DNA of 64,000 nt from Actinoplanes derwentensis (GCF_900104725.1 NZ_LT629758.1:1860001-1924000), one strand, 5' to 3'. Positions 1-8,694 are shown, numbered from the stretch's first letter. A program made the numbers and translations. The notes: generated by a model from the sequence alone, not told the origin.

Positions 1-413
1 TCCACGATTCCCACATGGCCATCGCGTACGCCTTCGGAGCCGACTTCCTCATGCTGGGCCGCTACTTCGCCCGTTTCGACGAAAGCCCGGCCCCGAAGGT
101 CCGTGGCGCGGGCGGCCAGGTCCTCAAGGAGTATTGGGGCGAGGGCAGCGCCCGCGCCCGTAACGCTGCCCGGTACGGCCAAGGCGGCGACATGGTCTTC
201 GAAGAGGGCGTCGACGGCTACGTCAACTACGTCGGGTCACTCGCCGACAACGTGAAGGTCACCCTGGCCAAGATCCGGTCCACGATGATCAGCTGCGGGT
301 CTACTTCGCTGCGGCGATTCCATGAGACCGCCGTCCTCGAACCCATCTCGCAGCAGACCTTCGTCCAGAACTCCGAAGAGGTCGACCGTAACGAACGGCC
401 CACTGTCGTCTGA
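1..413 (+). CDS. guaB: IMP dehydrogenase-like protein, C-terminal part
   Basis: The reading frame is open from the left edge, so the gene starts outside the window; about 136 residues are visible. The motif SHMAIAYAFGADFLMLGR and the stretch KEYWGEGSARARN match the C-terminal part of the TIM barrel in IMP dehydrogenase/GMP reductase proteins, where the flap and the monovalent cation and phosphate sites lie. These enzymes convert IMP to XMP with NAD+ (IMPDH) or GMP to IMP with NADPH (GMPR). The long FEEGVDGYV segment favours an IMPDH-type protein. The catalytic cysteine loop lies upstream of the window, so the reaction cannot be decided here. The gene converges on the glycosyltransferase gene with an 11-base gap. 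Confidence 0.75.
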   Translation, partial: HDSHMAIAYAFGADFLMLGRYFARFDESPAPKVRGAGGQVLKEYWGEGSARARNAARYGQGGDMVFEEGVDGYVNYVGSLADNVKVTLAKIRSTMISCGSTSLRRFHETAVLEPISQQTFVQNSEEVDRNERPTVV

Positions 414-424
414 TCACCGTGCTC

Positions 425-1858
425 TCACGGACCCGGCGACCGCACGTAGAGGGCCATGGCACCGCGTTTCACCGTCCACCGGCCGGCCCGCTGGAAGTCG
501 GTGTCCAGCATCCGTTGCAGGTCCGGGCGTCCGCTGGCGGGATCAGCCCGCCGCCCATAGGCGACCAGCCAGATCCGGTCGGTGCCGGCCAGCCGGGGGA
601 CCGGGTCGGGGTGTTCGGCCGCTTCGAGGGTGGCGGTCTGCGCCGCGGACCGGTTCAGTAGGACATCCCGTGGCCGGCCCGGGTCGTGGCGCAGGTAGAA
701 GTCGATTCCGGCCCGCATGGTGCGCCCGCCTTCGAGCACGATGACGTCGCCCGGCTGCTGCCGTCGCTCGATGATTCCGGCCAGTGTGCGGTAGTCGCTG
801 CCGTTCTTGACCGTCGGCTGGCGCACGGCGAGCTGGCCGGGCACCGAGGCGGCGGCTACGACCGCGAGGGCCGACAGACCGGCGATCCTGGTACGCGGTA
901 GTCCGGCGGCCGCCACGATGACCGCCGGGAGCAGCACGAACAGCAGGTAACGATTGATCCAGAACGACACTCCGCCGAACGCGGCGGCACACAGCACCGC
1001 CATCGGCAGCAGGGTCACCGCCGCCAGTTCGAGGATCTGCCGGGACGGTCGGAACGCGGCGAACAGCAGCAGCCCGATCAGCAGCCACGCGACCTCGGGA
1101 GAGCCGGTGAGCAGTTCCGGGAAGCGGTAGACCCCGCCGGCCGTTATCGGTCGTACCCAATGAAGCTGGGTCTCGCGTTGCCGCAGGCCCCACCAGATCA
1201 GCGGCGAGACCACCACCAGCACCGCCAGAACCGCAGCGCACCAGGGCACCCAGAACCGGGCGCCGCGCCGGGCCAGGACGACCGCGAAATGCCCCGCCAG
1301 CGCGACCAGCGCGACCAGGCTGAACAGGCCCATCGCGGTGATCGCGGCGGTATAGGCGACCCACCGGCCGGGCCCCGGCCGGTCGAGCGCGCGAAACAGC
1401 AACAGCAGGGCGAGGACCGAGAACATACAGGCGATGGTGTACGGCCGGGCCTCAGCCGCGTACCGAGAGATGTTCGGAATCAGGCACAGCAGCCCACCGG
1501 CAAGACAGCCGACCAGCGGCCCGAACAGCCGCCGGCCCAGCTCCCCGGTCAGAGCGGCGGCGACCGCCATCGCCAGGATCGACGGCAGCCGCAGGCTCAG
1601 CATCGAGTCGCCGAACACCGAGGTCCACAGGTGCATCGTCAGGTAGTAGACGCCGAAGACCCCGTCGATGTGGTGAACCAGTCGCCAGATCTGCTCCACC
1701 GACCGCTGCGCCACGTCGGCGGTGGCGATCTCGTCCCAGCTCAGCACCGCCCGGGTGGGCCGGACCAGCCCGATCACCAGCATGGCGAGACCGGGCAGCG
1801 CACTCGGCAGCCACCGCCGGATCATGCGCGCCTTGTCGTCGGACAATCCTGAGAACAC
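425..1858 (-). CDS. GT39-type membrane glycosyltransferase (mannosyltransferase-like)
   Basis: This 477-residue protein has about ten hydrophobic segments. The first one (residues 15-34) is followed by an SWDEIATADVA loop, equivalent to the acidic D/E motif in the first extracytoplasmic loop of GT-C enzymes such as protein O-mannosyltransferases and ArnT. Such proteins transfer a sugar from a polyprenyl-phosphate donor outside the membrane. The C-terminal 110 residues are soluble and probably periplasmic. The acceptor cannot be told. A second Met at residue 12, just before the first membrane segment, is an alternative start. No other cell wall gene is adjacent, so it is probably a single-gene unit. 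Confidence 0.7.
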   Translation of the reverse strand: MFSGLSDDKARMIRRWLPSALPGLAMLVIGLVRPTRAVLSWDEIATADVAQRSVEQIWRLVHHIDGVFGVYYLTMHLWTSVFGDSMLSLRLPSILAMAVAAALTGELGRRLFGPLVGCLAGGLLCLIPNISRYAAEARPYTIACMFSVLALLLLFRALDRPGPGRWVAYTAAITAMGLFSLVALVALAGHFAVVLARRGARFWVPWCAAVLAVLVVVSPLIWWGLRQRETQLHWVRPITAGGVYRFPELLTGSPEVAWLLIGLLLFAAFRPSRQILELAAVTLLPMAVLCAAAFGGVSFWINRYLLFVLLPAVIVAAAGLPRTRIAGLSALAVVAAASVPGQLAVRQPTVKNGSDYRTLAGIIERRQQPGDVIVLEGGRTMRAGIDFYLRHDPGRPRDVLLNRSAAQTATLEAAEHPDPVPRLAGTDRIWLVAYGRRADPASGRPDLQRMLDTDFQRAGRWTVKRGAMALYVRSPGP

Positions 1859-1960
1859 GCTCGAACCGTAGCCACGTCACGCTCGTCCACTGAGCCCCAG
1901 CGACGGCTCGGGCAGACCCGGGCGACCGGGTGTGCACTTTCTTACCAGGACCCGAGAGGA

Positions 1961-2137
1961 TCAGACGCCGGCGTAGATGTGTGCCGCCCAGACCGAGGGC
2001 GTCCCCGGATACCAGTCGCGCAGTTCGCTGGTGACCTCGTGGACTGTCCGGGCGACGTCCCCGTCGCTGTCCGGCGCGGCGCCCTTCGAGTGGAGCCTGC
2101 CGGCGGCGGCCGGCGGTGCCCTCACCACGCTGCTCAT
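1961..2137 (-). CDS. small hypothetical protein (58 aa)
   Basis: An ATG-started frame of 58 codons with 53 or so G/C third positions, as in the surrounding genes; the other frames lack that pattern. The C-terminal half contains VHEVTSELRDWYPG and ends WAAHIYAGV. No family is recognised and no good Shine-Dalgarno is seen before the ATG. It is read divergently from the EACC1-like/metacaspase operon, with about 140 bases between them that hold the operon promoter. It may be a remnant of a longer gene. Confidence 0.35.
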   Translation of the reverse strand: MSSVVRAPPAAAGRLHSKGAAPDSDGDVARTVHEVTSELRDWYPGTPSVWAAHIYAGV

Positions 2138-2240
2138 CCATACGACTGTGGTTCGGCGAGGCCGACGGCGTGACCGGCGGTACCGGTGACATTCGGTATG
2201 CCCCGGACAGGTGATTGAGCTCAGCTGCCCGGAGTTTCGC

Positions 2241-2277
2241 TTGACCGGTCGTCCTCACCGACCCATGCTCCCTATCT
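2241..2277 (+). promoter_or_regulatory. promoter of the EACC1-metacaspase operon
   Basis: TTGACC at 2241-2246 and CATGCT at 2264-2269 are separated by 17 bases. Transcription would start about 8 bases further on, at or next to the GTG at 2278, which has no Shine-Dalgarno before it. The mRNA is therefore probably leaderless, which is common in actinomycetes. Confidence 0.45.
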
Positions 2278-2652
2278 GTGCCGCAACTCGAAATCAAGGT
2301 GTGTGGATCGGCTCTGACCGAGGAGGACCTGGCCGACACCGGCCAGGCGCTGCGCTCGGTGCTTCTCGGTCTCGATGTCGACGACGTGACGATCCCGAGC
2401 GGTGGCCGGCCCGTACCCCATGCGAAGTCCGCGGCATTGGCCGCCGTCGGCGTCCTGCTCGTCTCCGCCGCGCCCGAGATGGTCCCCGCCGTTGTCGACG
2501 CGGCGCTCAACTGGCTCAAACGCCAACTGATCCTGGACGTGCACCTGGAGATCGACGGCCAGGTCCTCACCGCACAGGTCACCCGATCCCAGCGTGACGC
2601 CCTGGTGTCGGCATTCCTGGCGCGCGTCACCGACGACACGGGTCAGGCGTGA
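2278..2652 (+). CDS. EACC1-like effector-associated constant component
   Basis: A GTG-started 124-residue protein. The N-terminus PQLEIKVCG followed by an LTEEDLADT helix, a hydrophobic stretch at residues 50-75 and a C-terminal beta-rich part (LILDVHLEIDGQVLTAQV) resemble the effector-associated constant component 1 (EACC1) family. That family is described in actinobacterial conflict systems, where it is encoded just upstream of a caspase, trypsin, TIR or other effector. It overlaps the next gene by four bases (GTGA), so the two are translationally coupled. The family assignment is by pattern and neighbourhood, not by a profile search. Its molecular role is not established; it is thought to regulate or scaffold its effector. 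Confidence 0.6.
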   Translation: MPQLEIKVCGSALTEEDLADTGQALRSVLLGLDVDDVTIPSGGRPVPHAKSAALAAVGVLLVSAAPEMVPAVVDAALNWLKRQLILDVHLEIDGQVLTAQVTRSQRDALVSAFLARVTDDTGQA

Positions 2653-4274
2653 CCGCGCCCCAGACGAGGCGACGCGCGCTGCTTCTGGCCTGTGAACGGT
2701 TCACCGACGACTCGCTGCCCGCACTGCGATCGCCCGTCCGGGACGCGAAAGCCCTCCACCAGGTGCTCGACAAGACCGGATACGCCGTGACGACGCTCAC
2801 CGACTGCACCGCGCACGAGGCCCGGCACGCGGTCGCCGAGTTCTTCGAGACAGCCACCCGGCACGACGTCAACCTCATCTACTTCTCGTGCCACGGGTTG
2901 CAGGACAGCGAGATGAATCTGCACTTCGCCTTCCAGGACAGCCAGTACCGGCGGCCGGACGTCACCGGGGTGAGCGCCGAGTTCGTGCGCACCCAGATCG
3001 CCCGCAGCCGTTCCCGGGCCACGGTGGTGATCGCCGACTGCTGCTTCAGCGGGGCGTTCCTGCGCGCGATGCGCCCCAAAGCGGGCCGCGACGCCGGAGT
3101 GAACGCACTGGTCCGTGACCTCCCCGAAGGGGCCGGCGTAGCGGTCCTCACCTCCTCCGGCGCGACCGAGGTGAGCCTGGAGGACCCGGACGATCAACAG
3201 GCCGTGAAGTCACGCGGGTCGTACTTCACCGAGGCGCTCCTGACGGGGATCCTGACCGGTGCGGCCGACACCGACCGGGACGGCCGGATCACGGTGGACG
3301 AGCTCTTCACGTACGCCTCGGACCGGGTCGCGGACGGACCGTCCCATCAGAAGCCGCGTAAGTACGTCGAAGCGGTGGGCGAGATCGTGGTCGCCGATGT
3401 CCGGGTACGCGGGCCGGAGCCAGGGCCGCCGGCCGCCGCGCCGGACCTGACGGCGACGAGCTTGCAGGTCCCCGACCGGGTCCCGCCGTGGCCGCCCCTG
3501 CCCGCACCGGCCTCGGCGCCACCCCGTCTACGGCCACCGACCGGATACGCGGCGCAGTCACCGGCGGACCATTCGGCACGCCCGGAGACTCGCGGATCCC
3601 GGCGGAGGCCTGGAATCAGACCCACGCTGGTCGCCGCCGCGCTGGCCGGCGGCCTGGTGGTCTGGGTGCGATGGCCGTCAGCTGCTCAGGCCGACCCGGT
3701 GATGGTTCCACCGGTGGTCGGCCTGAGCCGCGTCGACGCGGAGACCGTGATCCGCTCCGCCCGGCTCGTCCCGGTCGCGGTCCCCCGAACCGGCGACGAC
3801 GCGGCATGCACTGCCGACGCGGTGATCGGCCAGGTCCCGGCACCGCGTAGCAGCGCCGTCTGGGGTTCGACGGTGACCTATCAGGTCTGTGCCCCGGAGT
3901 ACTCCGCACTGCCGAGCGTGTCCGGCCCGGAACCTTCCGCATCCTCGTCGAAGCCGATCGCACGCACTGCTTCCTCGACCCGACGGCCGCCGTCCCCGCA
4001 GAGAGTCCCCTGTGTGGAGGGCAAGAGCCAGGACACCGCAGAGGCGATCCTCTCCGAAGTCGGCTACAACGTCGACATCGTCGAGGTCTCAGCCCTGGTA
4101 GCCCCGGGCACGGTCATCTCGCAGAGCCCCGATTGTGGTGTGCGGGCCGCCCGGGACACCACGGTCACGATCAGCGTCGTGCAAGAGGAGAGCCCGGTGG
4201 GTCCGTCGATCGATGTGACGTCGGCCGACCCGATCACGACCACCTCGTCGGCCGGCACCGGAAACGGCGGATGA
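2649..4274 (+). CDS. membrane-anchored metacaspase with two PASTA domains
   Basis: A 541-residue protein. Residues 8-250 form a caspase-like p20/p10 domain: His82 in YFSCHG and Cys131/Cys132 in VIADCCFSGAF are the expected dyad, and the fold starts with RALLLACERF. A Pro-rich linker (255-320) and one membrane segment (about 325-341, after a run of arginines) follow. Two PASTA repeats lie at about 353-414 and 454-511, each with a PxVxG-like start and cysteine pairs. The predicted topology puts the protease inside and the PASTA domains outside. PASTA domains bind peptidoglycan or muropeptides in PknB-type kinases, so this may couple a wall signal to proteolysis; that is inference. It starts at GTG overlapping the EACC1-like gene. 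Confidence 0.85.
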   Translation: MTAPQTRRRALLLACERFTDDSLPALRSPVRDAKALHQVLDKTGYAVTTLTDCTAHEARHAVAEFFETATRHDVNLIYFSCHGLQDSEMNLHFAFQDSQYRRPDVTGVSAEFVRTQIARSRSRATVVIADCCFSGAFLRAMRPKAGRDAGVNALVRDLPEGAGVAVLTSSGATEVSLEDPDDQQAVKSRGSYFTEALLTGILTGAADTDRDGRITVDELFTYASDRVADGPSHQKPRKYVEAVGEIVVADVRVRGPEPGPPAAAPDLTATSLQVPDRVPPWPPLPAPASAPPRLRPPTGYAAQSPADHSARPETRGSRRRPGIRPTLVAAALAGGLVVWVRWPSAAQADPVMVPPVVGLSRVDAETVIRSARLVPVAVPRTGDDAACTADAVIGQVPAPRSSAVWGSTVTYQVCAPEYSALPSVSGPEPSASSSKPIARTASSTRRPPSPQRVPCVEGKSQDTAEAILSEVGYNVDIVEVSALVAPGTVISQSPDCGVRAARDTTVTISVVQEESPVGPSIDVTSADPITTTSSAGTGNGG

Positions 4275-4275
4275 G

Positions 4276-4416
4276 TCACGCCGCCGAGACGGCCACCGCC
4301 CGGCGCAGCAGGCCGATCGCCTCGTTCAGGCGCGCGCGATCCGGCGTACCGCCAAGGGTTTGCAGAATGTCGGCGGCCTGGCGGCCGAGCCCGTCAGGAT
4401 CCGGGTCGGTGGTCAT
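4276..4416 (-). CDS. small hypothetical protein (46 aa)
   Basis: An ATG frame on the minus strand with coding-type codon composition, converging on the metacaspase gene one base after its stop. The sequence is helical and charged (for example GRQAADILQTLGG and RLNEAIGLLRRA) and belongs to no family I recognise. It may be the surviving N-terminus of a longer protein, because an unrelated relic lies directly upstream. Confidence 0.3.
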   Translation of the reverse strand: MTTDPDPDGLGRQAADILQTLGGTPDRARLNEAIGLLRRAVAVSAA

Positions 4417-4418
4417 CC

Positions 4419-4601
4419 ATCAAACTCGGCCGGTTACGCCGGGGCGACGGCTTCGTCTTCTACTCGCCCACCCGGCAGATCTTCGACCGCACCCCGCTGC
4501 GGGCCGTGACTCAGGTCGGTGTCGTGGCCGACGACGAGCCGTACCTCACCCTGACCGACTTCGCGCTGATCCGGGACGCGATGACGTCGCCCGGCTCGTG
4601 A
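4419..4601 (+). pseudogene. EVE-domain protein remnant
   Basis: The frame ending at the TGA of 4599-4601 encodes KLGRLRRGDGFVFYSP, then TPLRAVTQVGVVADDEPY. This matches the central part of EVE domains (RMxxGDxxxYYSP ... AFTAIGRVxDDEPY), PUA-like readers of modified DNA or RNA bases often linked to restriction systems. There is no start codon and the N-terminal third and C-terminal third are missing. It follows the metacaspase operon and may be a relic of a former defence neighbourhood. Confidence 0.5.
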
Positions 4602-4629
4602 GAGCCGGGCGGGCAGAGCCGGGCGGGCA
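4602..4629. repeat. 14-bp tandem duplication
   Basis: GAGCCGGGCGGGCA occurs twice in direct succession, just after the EVE relic and one base before the stop codon of the exporter gene. It is probably a slippage product. Confidence 0.7.
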
Positions 4630-4630
4630 G

Positions 4631-6088
4631 TCAGCCCTCGGTGGCTGGGTCGCGTTTGAGTAGCGGCGGGGCGCACGGGTCGCAGAAGGACTCGGCGGGA
4701 GTGGGTTTGGTCAGGCGGTTCGGGATCAGGAACCAGGCCAGGACGCCGCCGCCGGTCATCAGAGCAGCGCAGATCAGCATCGCGGTGTGGTAGACCGGCG
4801 CCAACGTGGCCGCGTCGGTGAGGCTTCCGGCGCCGATCCCGGCGGCCAGCGGCAGCACCGCCACCGACAGCAGGCCCGCGGCCCGGGCCACCGCGTTGTT
4901 CACCCCGGAGGCGATACCGGCGTGGGAGTCGTCGAGGGACCCGAGCGCGGTCGCGGTCAACGGCGCGACCAGCAACGACAGACCCAAACCGAACAAGATC
5001 ACCGGCGGGAGTACGTCGACCGGGTACGACGCGCCCGTGCCGATCGCCGACAGCCAGAGCAACGCCGCCGCGCAGACCAGTGGACCCGCGGTCATCGGGA
5101 TCCGAGGTCCGACCCGCTGCGCGAGGGCACCGGACCGCGCCGACAGCAGCAGCATCAGGACCGTGATCGGGAGCAGTCCCAGGCCGCCCGCGAGCGGGTT
5201 GAACCCGGCCACCACCTGCAGGTTCAGCACGACCAGGAAGAACACTCCACCGTTGGCCGCGTACACCAGGAAGGTGACCGCGTTGGCCCCGCTGAACGCC
5301 ACCGACCGGAAGATACCCAGCGGCAGCATCGGATGCGGAGAACGGCGCTCGGCCAGCACGAACGCGACCAGCCCGACCACCCCGACAGCCAGCGAGGCCA
5401 GCACCACCGGATCACCGGGACCGTCGGCCGGCCACGCGGTGAAACCGTAGGTCAGCCCGCCGAGCCCGGCCGCACCACAGATCAGCCCGGCCACGTCGAA
5501 CGACTTGGCGGCCGCCGGGTTACGGGACTCGGGCACGTGCCGGGCCGCCACCCACAGCACCAGGGCCGCCACCGGCACGTTGATCAGGAAGATCCACCGC
5601 CAGCTACCGATCTCCACCAGCCAGCCGCCGAGGAACGGGCCCAGCGCGCCACCGATACCGCCCAGCCCGGACCAGGCGCCGATCGCCCGCGCCCGGTCCT
5701 CCGGATCGAACGACGCCTCCAGGATCGCCAGGGCACCCGGCGTGAGCAGCGCCCCGCCGACGCCTTGCAGGATGCGGGCCGCGACCAGCAGTTCGATGGA
5801 CGGGGCGAGACCGCAGAGCAGTGACGCCGCCGCGAACCAGGTGACACCGGTGAGAAAGATGCGTTTGCGGCCGAACCGGTCGCCGAGCGAACCACCGAGC
5901 AGCACCAGCGAGGCGAGGCTGAGGGCGTAGCCGTTGACCGTCCACTGCAGGCCCGCCGCGTCGGCGCCGAGTTCCTGCCCGATCGTGGGCAGCGCGATGT
6001 TGACGACGGTGGAGTCGATGAAGGCGAGGCTGGACCCGAGCACGGTGGCCAGCAGAACCCAGCGGCCGGCCGCTGATCGGTAACGCAT
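4631..6088 (-). CDS. MFS drug exporter, DHA2 (EmrB/QacA) family
   Basis: 485 residues with about 14 membrane segments. Motif D-like AFIDSTVVNIALP lies in TM1, motif A (GSLGDRFGRKRIFLTG) in the TM2-3 loop, motif B (LVAARILQGVGGALLTPGAL) in TM4 and motif C-type glycines (GLGGIGGALGPFLGGWL) in TM5. These define proton-driven drug efflux proteins of the DHA2 group. The C-terminal tail is soluble with a DPCAP stretch. No regulator gene flanks it directly. The substrate cannot be predicted. Confidence 0.9.
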   Translation of the reverse strand: MRYRSAAGRWVLLATVLGSSLAFIDSTVVNIALPTIGQELGADAAGLQWTVNGYALSLASLVLLGGSLGDRFGRKRIFLTGVTWFAAASLLCGLAPSIELLVAARILQGVGGALLTPGALAILEASFDPEDRARAIGAWSGLGGIGGALGPFLGGWLVEIGSWRWIFLINVPVAALVLWVAARHVPESRNPAAAKSFDVAGLICGAAGLGGLTYGFTAWPADGPGDPVVLASLAVGVVGLVAFVLAERRSPHPMLPLGIFRSVAFSGANAVTFLVYAANGGVFFLVVLNLQVVAGFNPLAGGLGLLPITVLMLLLSARSGALAQRVGPRIPMTAGPLVCAAALLWLSAIGTGASYPVDVLPPVILFGLGLSLLVAPLTATALGSLDDSHAGIASGVNNAVARAAGLLSVAVLPLAAGIGAGSLTDAATLAPVYHTAMLICAALMTGGGVLAWFLIPNRLTKPTPAESFCDPCAPPLLKRDPATEG

Positions 6089-6255
6089 GCGACGAACCCT
6101 AGTACGACCGGATTCGATGAGATCAGGAACGCGGTTACAGCGGGGAGAGAGTGAACTGGACCAGAAGACCGACGCCCACCAGAGCGGACAGAGTCACGTA
6201 GCCCACCGCGGTTCCACCGGAGGCGCGGTCGGCAATGGGCGGCGACAATGGGGGG

Positions 6256-6514
6256 ATGCTGCTGCTCGGGGTGCTGGTGTCCGTGGAACAGGTCGACAGT
6301 TCGGAGTTCCGGGCGCGGGTGGGGGAGAAGGTCACGCTCGGACTGAGCCTGCACTGTCTGCGGCGGGCCACCGCCGACGGTGACGGTGGCCCGGACCTGG
6401 CTGGTCCGGCGGATCGCCCGGCTCACCCCCGCCGGGAATCCGGAGGTGCGGGCGATCGAGCGGGGCGGAGATCGCCGCGGCTACCTGGTCGACCTGGAGA
6501 GCGCCGAGCTATAG
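6256..6514 (+). pseudogene. frameshifted small hypothetical gene
   Basis: An ATG preceded by GGGGG opens a frame (MLLLGVLVSVEQVDSSEFRA) with normal codon composition until about 6380. From there the coding pattern moves by one base into the frame VARTWLVRRIARLTP ... GYLVDLESAEL, ending at the TAG of 6512-6514. The two halves together would give a protein of about 85 residues. A single-base indel explains this best. No family is recognised. The end overlaps the E2 gene stop by six bases. Confidence 0.45.
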
Positions 6515-7711
6515 GCGGGCCAGGGCGGAGGGCGGATCCTCCATCGCGTCGGCGACGGTGCGCAGGAAACCGGCCGCCGCGCCGCCGTCACAGATCCGAT
6601 GGTCGAAGACAAAGGACAACTGCGTCACTTTTCGTACGGTCAACGCACCGTCCACCACCCAGGGCCGATCGATGATGCGACCGATTCCGAGCATGGCCAC
6701 CTGCGGGTGGTTGATGATGGCGGCGCTGCCGTCGACCCGGAAGGCGCCGTAGTTGTTCAGGGTGAACGTGCCTGCCGACAGTTCCGCCGGTGTCGACTCG
6801 CCCCGGCGGGCCCGAGCCGTCAGGTCACGGATCGCCGAGTCCAGTCCGGAAGTCGTCATCGTCTCCGCGCCGGGGATCGCGGGGACCACCAGGCCGCGGT
6901 CACTCTGCACCGCCAGGCCCAGGTTGATCCGGTCCAGTTCGACGATCTCCTGGCGTTCGATGTCGAGGCGGGCGTTGAACACCGGGTATTCGCGCAGGCC
7001 AGCCACCACGAAACGGGCCACGTAGGCGAGCAGTCCGGGGGAACCGGGAACGGCTCGGCCACGTTCGCGCAGCTCCCACAGAGCGGTCGCGTCGACGTCC
7101 ACCCAGATCGTCGCCTCGGGGATCTCGGCCCGGCTGCGAGTCAGCACCGCCGCCACCTGCTTGCGGAAGCCGTTCAGGGGAATCCGCCGCTCACCCGCGA
7201 CGACCACCCGGCCGGGTTTCGGCGTGGTCGGTGGGGAAGCGGCTTCGACGTCGTGGCGGGTGATGACGCCGCCGGGGCCGGTGCCGTTCACCGAGGTCAG
7301 GTCGACGCCGGTGTCTCTGGCCAGGCGGCGGACCAGGGGTGAGAGCACCATGGGGACGGAACGTTCGTGCTGCTCGGGAGTTCGAGGGTGGGGGATGCGT
7401 GGCTTGCGGTGACGTACCGCCGCCTTGTCCGGGGTTGTCCCGTAGCCGATCAGGACGTTGCCGGAACCGCCCGGCTCGGCGACGGTGATCAGCGGGGATC
7501 CCACGTCCAGGGTGGTGCCCTCGGCGGCGTGCCGGGTGGCGACCCGCCCGGCGTGCGGGGACGGCACCTCGACCACCGCCTTCGCCGTCTCCACCTCGAC
7601 GACCGGCTGATCGATCTCGATGATGTCGCCCTCGGCGACCAGCCAGCGCACGATCTCCGCCTCGGTCAGCCCTTCCCCGAGGTCCGGCAGCAGAAAGGTC
7701 CGTGCGCTCAT
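6509..7711 (-). CDS. bkdC: branched-chain/2-oxoacid dehydrogenase E2 (dihydrolipoyl acyltransferase)
   Basis: A 400-residue E2. An N-terminal lipoyl domain (1-80) carries lipoyl-lysine K44 in VEVETAKAVVEVP, a peripheral subunit-binding domain lies at about 122-156 (LSPLVRRLARDTGVD), and the catalytic domain ends with H371xxxD375G in FDHRICDGG. E2 passes the acyl group from E1 via lipoate to CoA. The ATG overlaps the E1beta stop (ATGA), so the frame upstream of 7711 is not used. One lipoyl domain and linkage to separate E1alpha and E1beta genes fit the branched-chain complex of actinomycetes, which supplies starters for branched fatty acids. No E3 gene is in the window. Confidence 0.9.
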   Translation of the reverse strand: MSARTFLLPDLGEGLTEAEIVRWLVAEGDIIEIDQPVVEVETAKAVVEVPSPHAGRVATRHAAEGTTLDVGSPLITVAEPGGSGNVLIGYGTTPDKAAVRHRKPRIPHPRTPEQHERSVPMVLSPLVRRLARDTGVDLTSVNGTGPGGVITRHDVEAASPPTTPKPGRVVVAGERRIPLNGFRKQVAAVLTRSRAEIPEATIWVDVDATALWELRERGRAVPGSPGLLAYVARFVVAGLREYPVFNARLDIERQEIVELDRINLGLAVQSDRGLVVPAIPGAETMTTSGLDSAIRDLTARARRGESTPAELSAGTFTLNNYGAFRVDGSAAIINHPQVAMLGIGRIIDRPWVVDGALTVRKVTQLSFVFDHRICDGGAAAGFLRTVADAMEDPPSALARL

Positions 7712-8694
7712 GCGTACTCCCACTGCAGGTCGTCGACGGTGTCGAGGATGCGGTCCACGGACGGGAGGTGGACGTGTTCGAGTTTCGGCGGCGGGTACGG
7801 GATGTCGAAACCGGTCACCCGGCGGATCGGGGCGTGCAGGTGGTGGAAGCAGCGTTCGGTCACCCGGGCCACCACCTCGGAGGAGACGCTGGCGAAACCG
7901 GCCGCCTCGGCCACCACCACGGCCCGGCCGGTGGAACGGACCGCCGCGCACACCGTCTCGTCGTCGAACGGGACCAGCGAACGCAGGTCGACCACCTGCA
8001 GACTGCGGCCCTCCTGGGCCGCCGCTTCGGCGGCCTCCAGCGCGACCGGCACCGCGGGACCGTAAGCGATCAGCGTCGCGTCGGTTCCGGGACGCCGGAT
8101 CACCGCGGTGCCGATCGGGGGGACCGGGACGGTGAAATCGGCTTCGGCGCGGGCGAAGTACAGCTTCTTCGGCTCCAGGAACACCACCGGGTCGGGGGAA
8201 GCGATGGCGTGGCGGAGCAGCCCGTACGCGTCGGCCGGGTCGGACGGCGCGACCACGTGCAGGCCGGGGGTGTGCGCGTAGTACGCCTCGGACGAGTCGC
8301 AGTGGTGTTCGACGCCGCCGATGCCCCCGGCGTACGGGATCCGGATCACGATTGGGACCGTCACCCGGCCGCGGGTGCGGTTGCGCATCTTCGCGGCGTG
8401 GCTGATCAGCTGCTCGAACGCGGGGTACGCGAACGCGTCGAACTGCATCTCCACCACCGGGCGCATGCCGTTCATCGCCATCCCGATGGCCATCCCGAGG
8501 ATGCCGGACTCAGCCAGCGGGGTGTCGAAGCAGCGCTGGTCACCGAACTCGGCGGTCAGACCGTCGGTGATCCGGAAGACGCCTCCGAGCGGGCCGACGT
8601 CCTCACCGAACATGACCACGGATTCGTCGGCGCGCATGGCGTCGCGCAGCGCCTGGTTGAGGGCTCCGGCCATGGTGATCTTCTCAGAGGTCAC
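7708..8694 (-). CDS. bkdB: 2-oxoacid dehydrogenase E1 component, beta subunit
   Basis: A 328-residue transketolase-type protein. MFGEDVGPLGGVFRIT, DTPLAESGILGMAIGMA and the C-terminal transketolase domain with GFDIPYPP are typical of the beta subunits of pyruvate and branched-chain dehydrogenases. It pairs with the alpha subunit to bind thiamine diphosphate at the interface and decarboxylate the 2-oxoacid. It overlaps both neighbours (11 bases with E1alpha, four with E2), so the three subunits are made from one mRNA. The sequence alone does not separate branched-chain from pyruvate specificity with certainty; the Lrp-type neighbour favours the former. Confidence 0.9.
   Translation of the reverse strand: MTSEKITMAGALNQALRDAMRADESVVMFGEDVGPLGGVFRITDGLTAEFGDQRCFDTPLAESGILGMAIGMAMNGMRPVVEMQFDAFAYPAFEQLISHAAKMRNRTRGRVTVPIVIRIPYAGGIGGVEHHCDSSEAYYAHTPGLHVVAPSDPADAYGLLRHAIASPDPVVFLEPKKLYFARAEADFTVPVPPIGTAVIRRPGTDATLIAYGPAVPVALEAAEAAAQEGRSLQVVDLRSLVPFDDETVCAAVRSTGRAVVVAEAAGFASVSSEVVARVTERCFHHLHAPIRRVTGFDIPYPPPKLEHVHLPSVDRILDTVDDLQWEYA

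Noticed and set aside
4787..5824. A 345-codon plus-strand frame opposite the first MFS gene
   Set aside because: Same mirror effect; no domain, while the minus strand has all MFS motifs.
6135..6252. Possible 37-residue membrane peptide on the minus strand (ending GVGLLVQFTLSPL)
   Set aside because: It has a plausible membrane segment but no proper start codon or ribosome site and overlaps the promoter region of the frameshifted gene.
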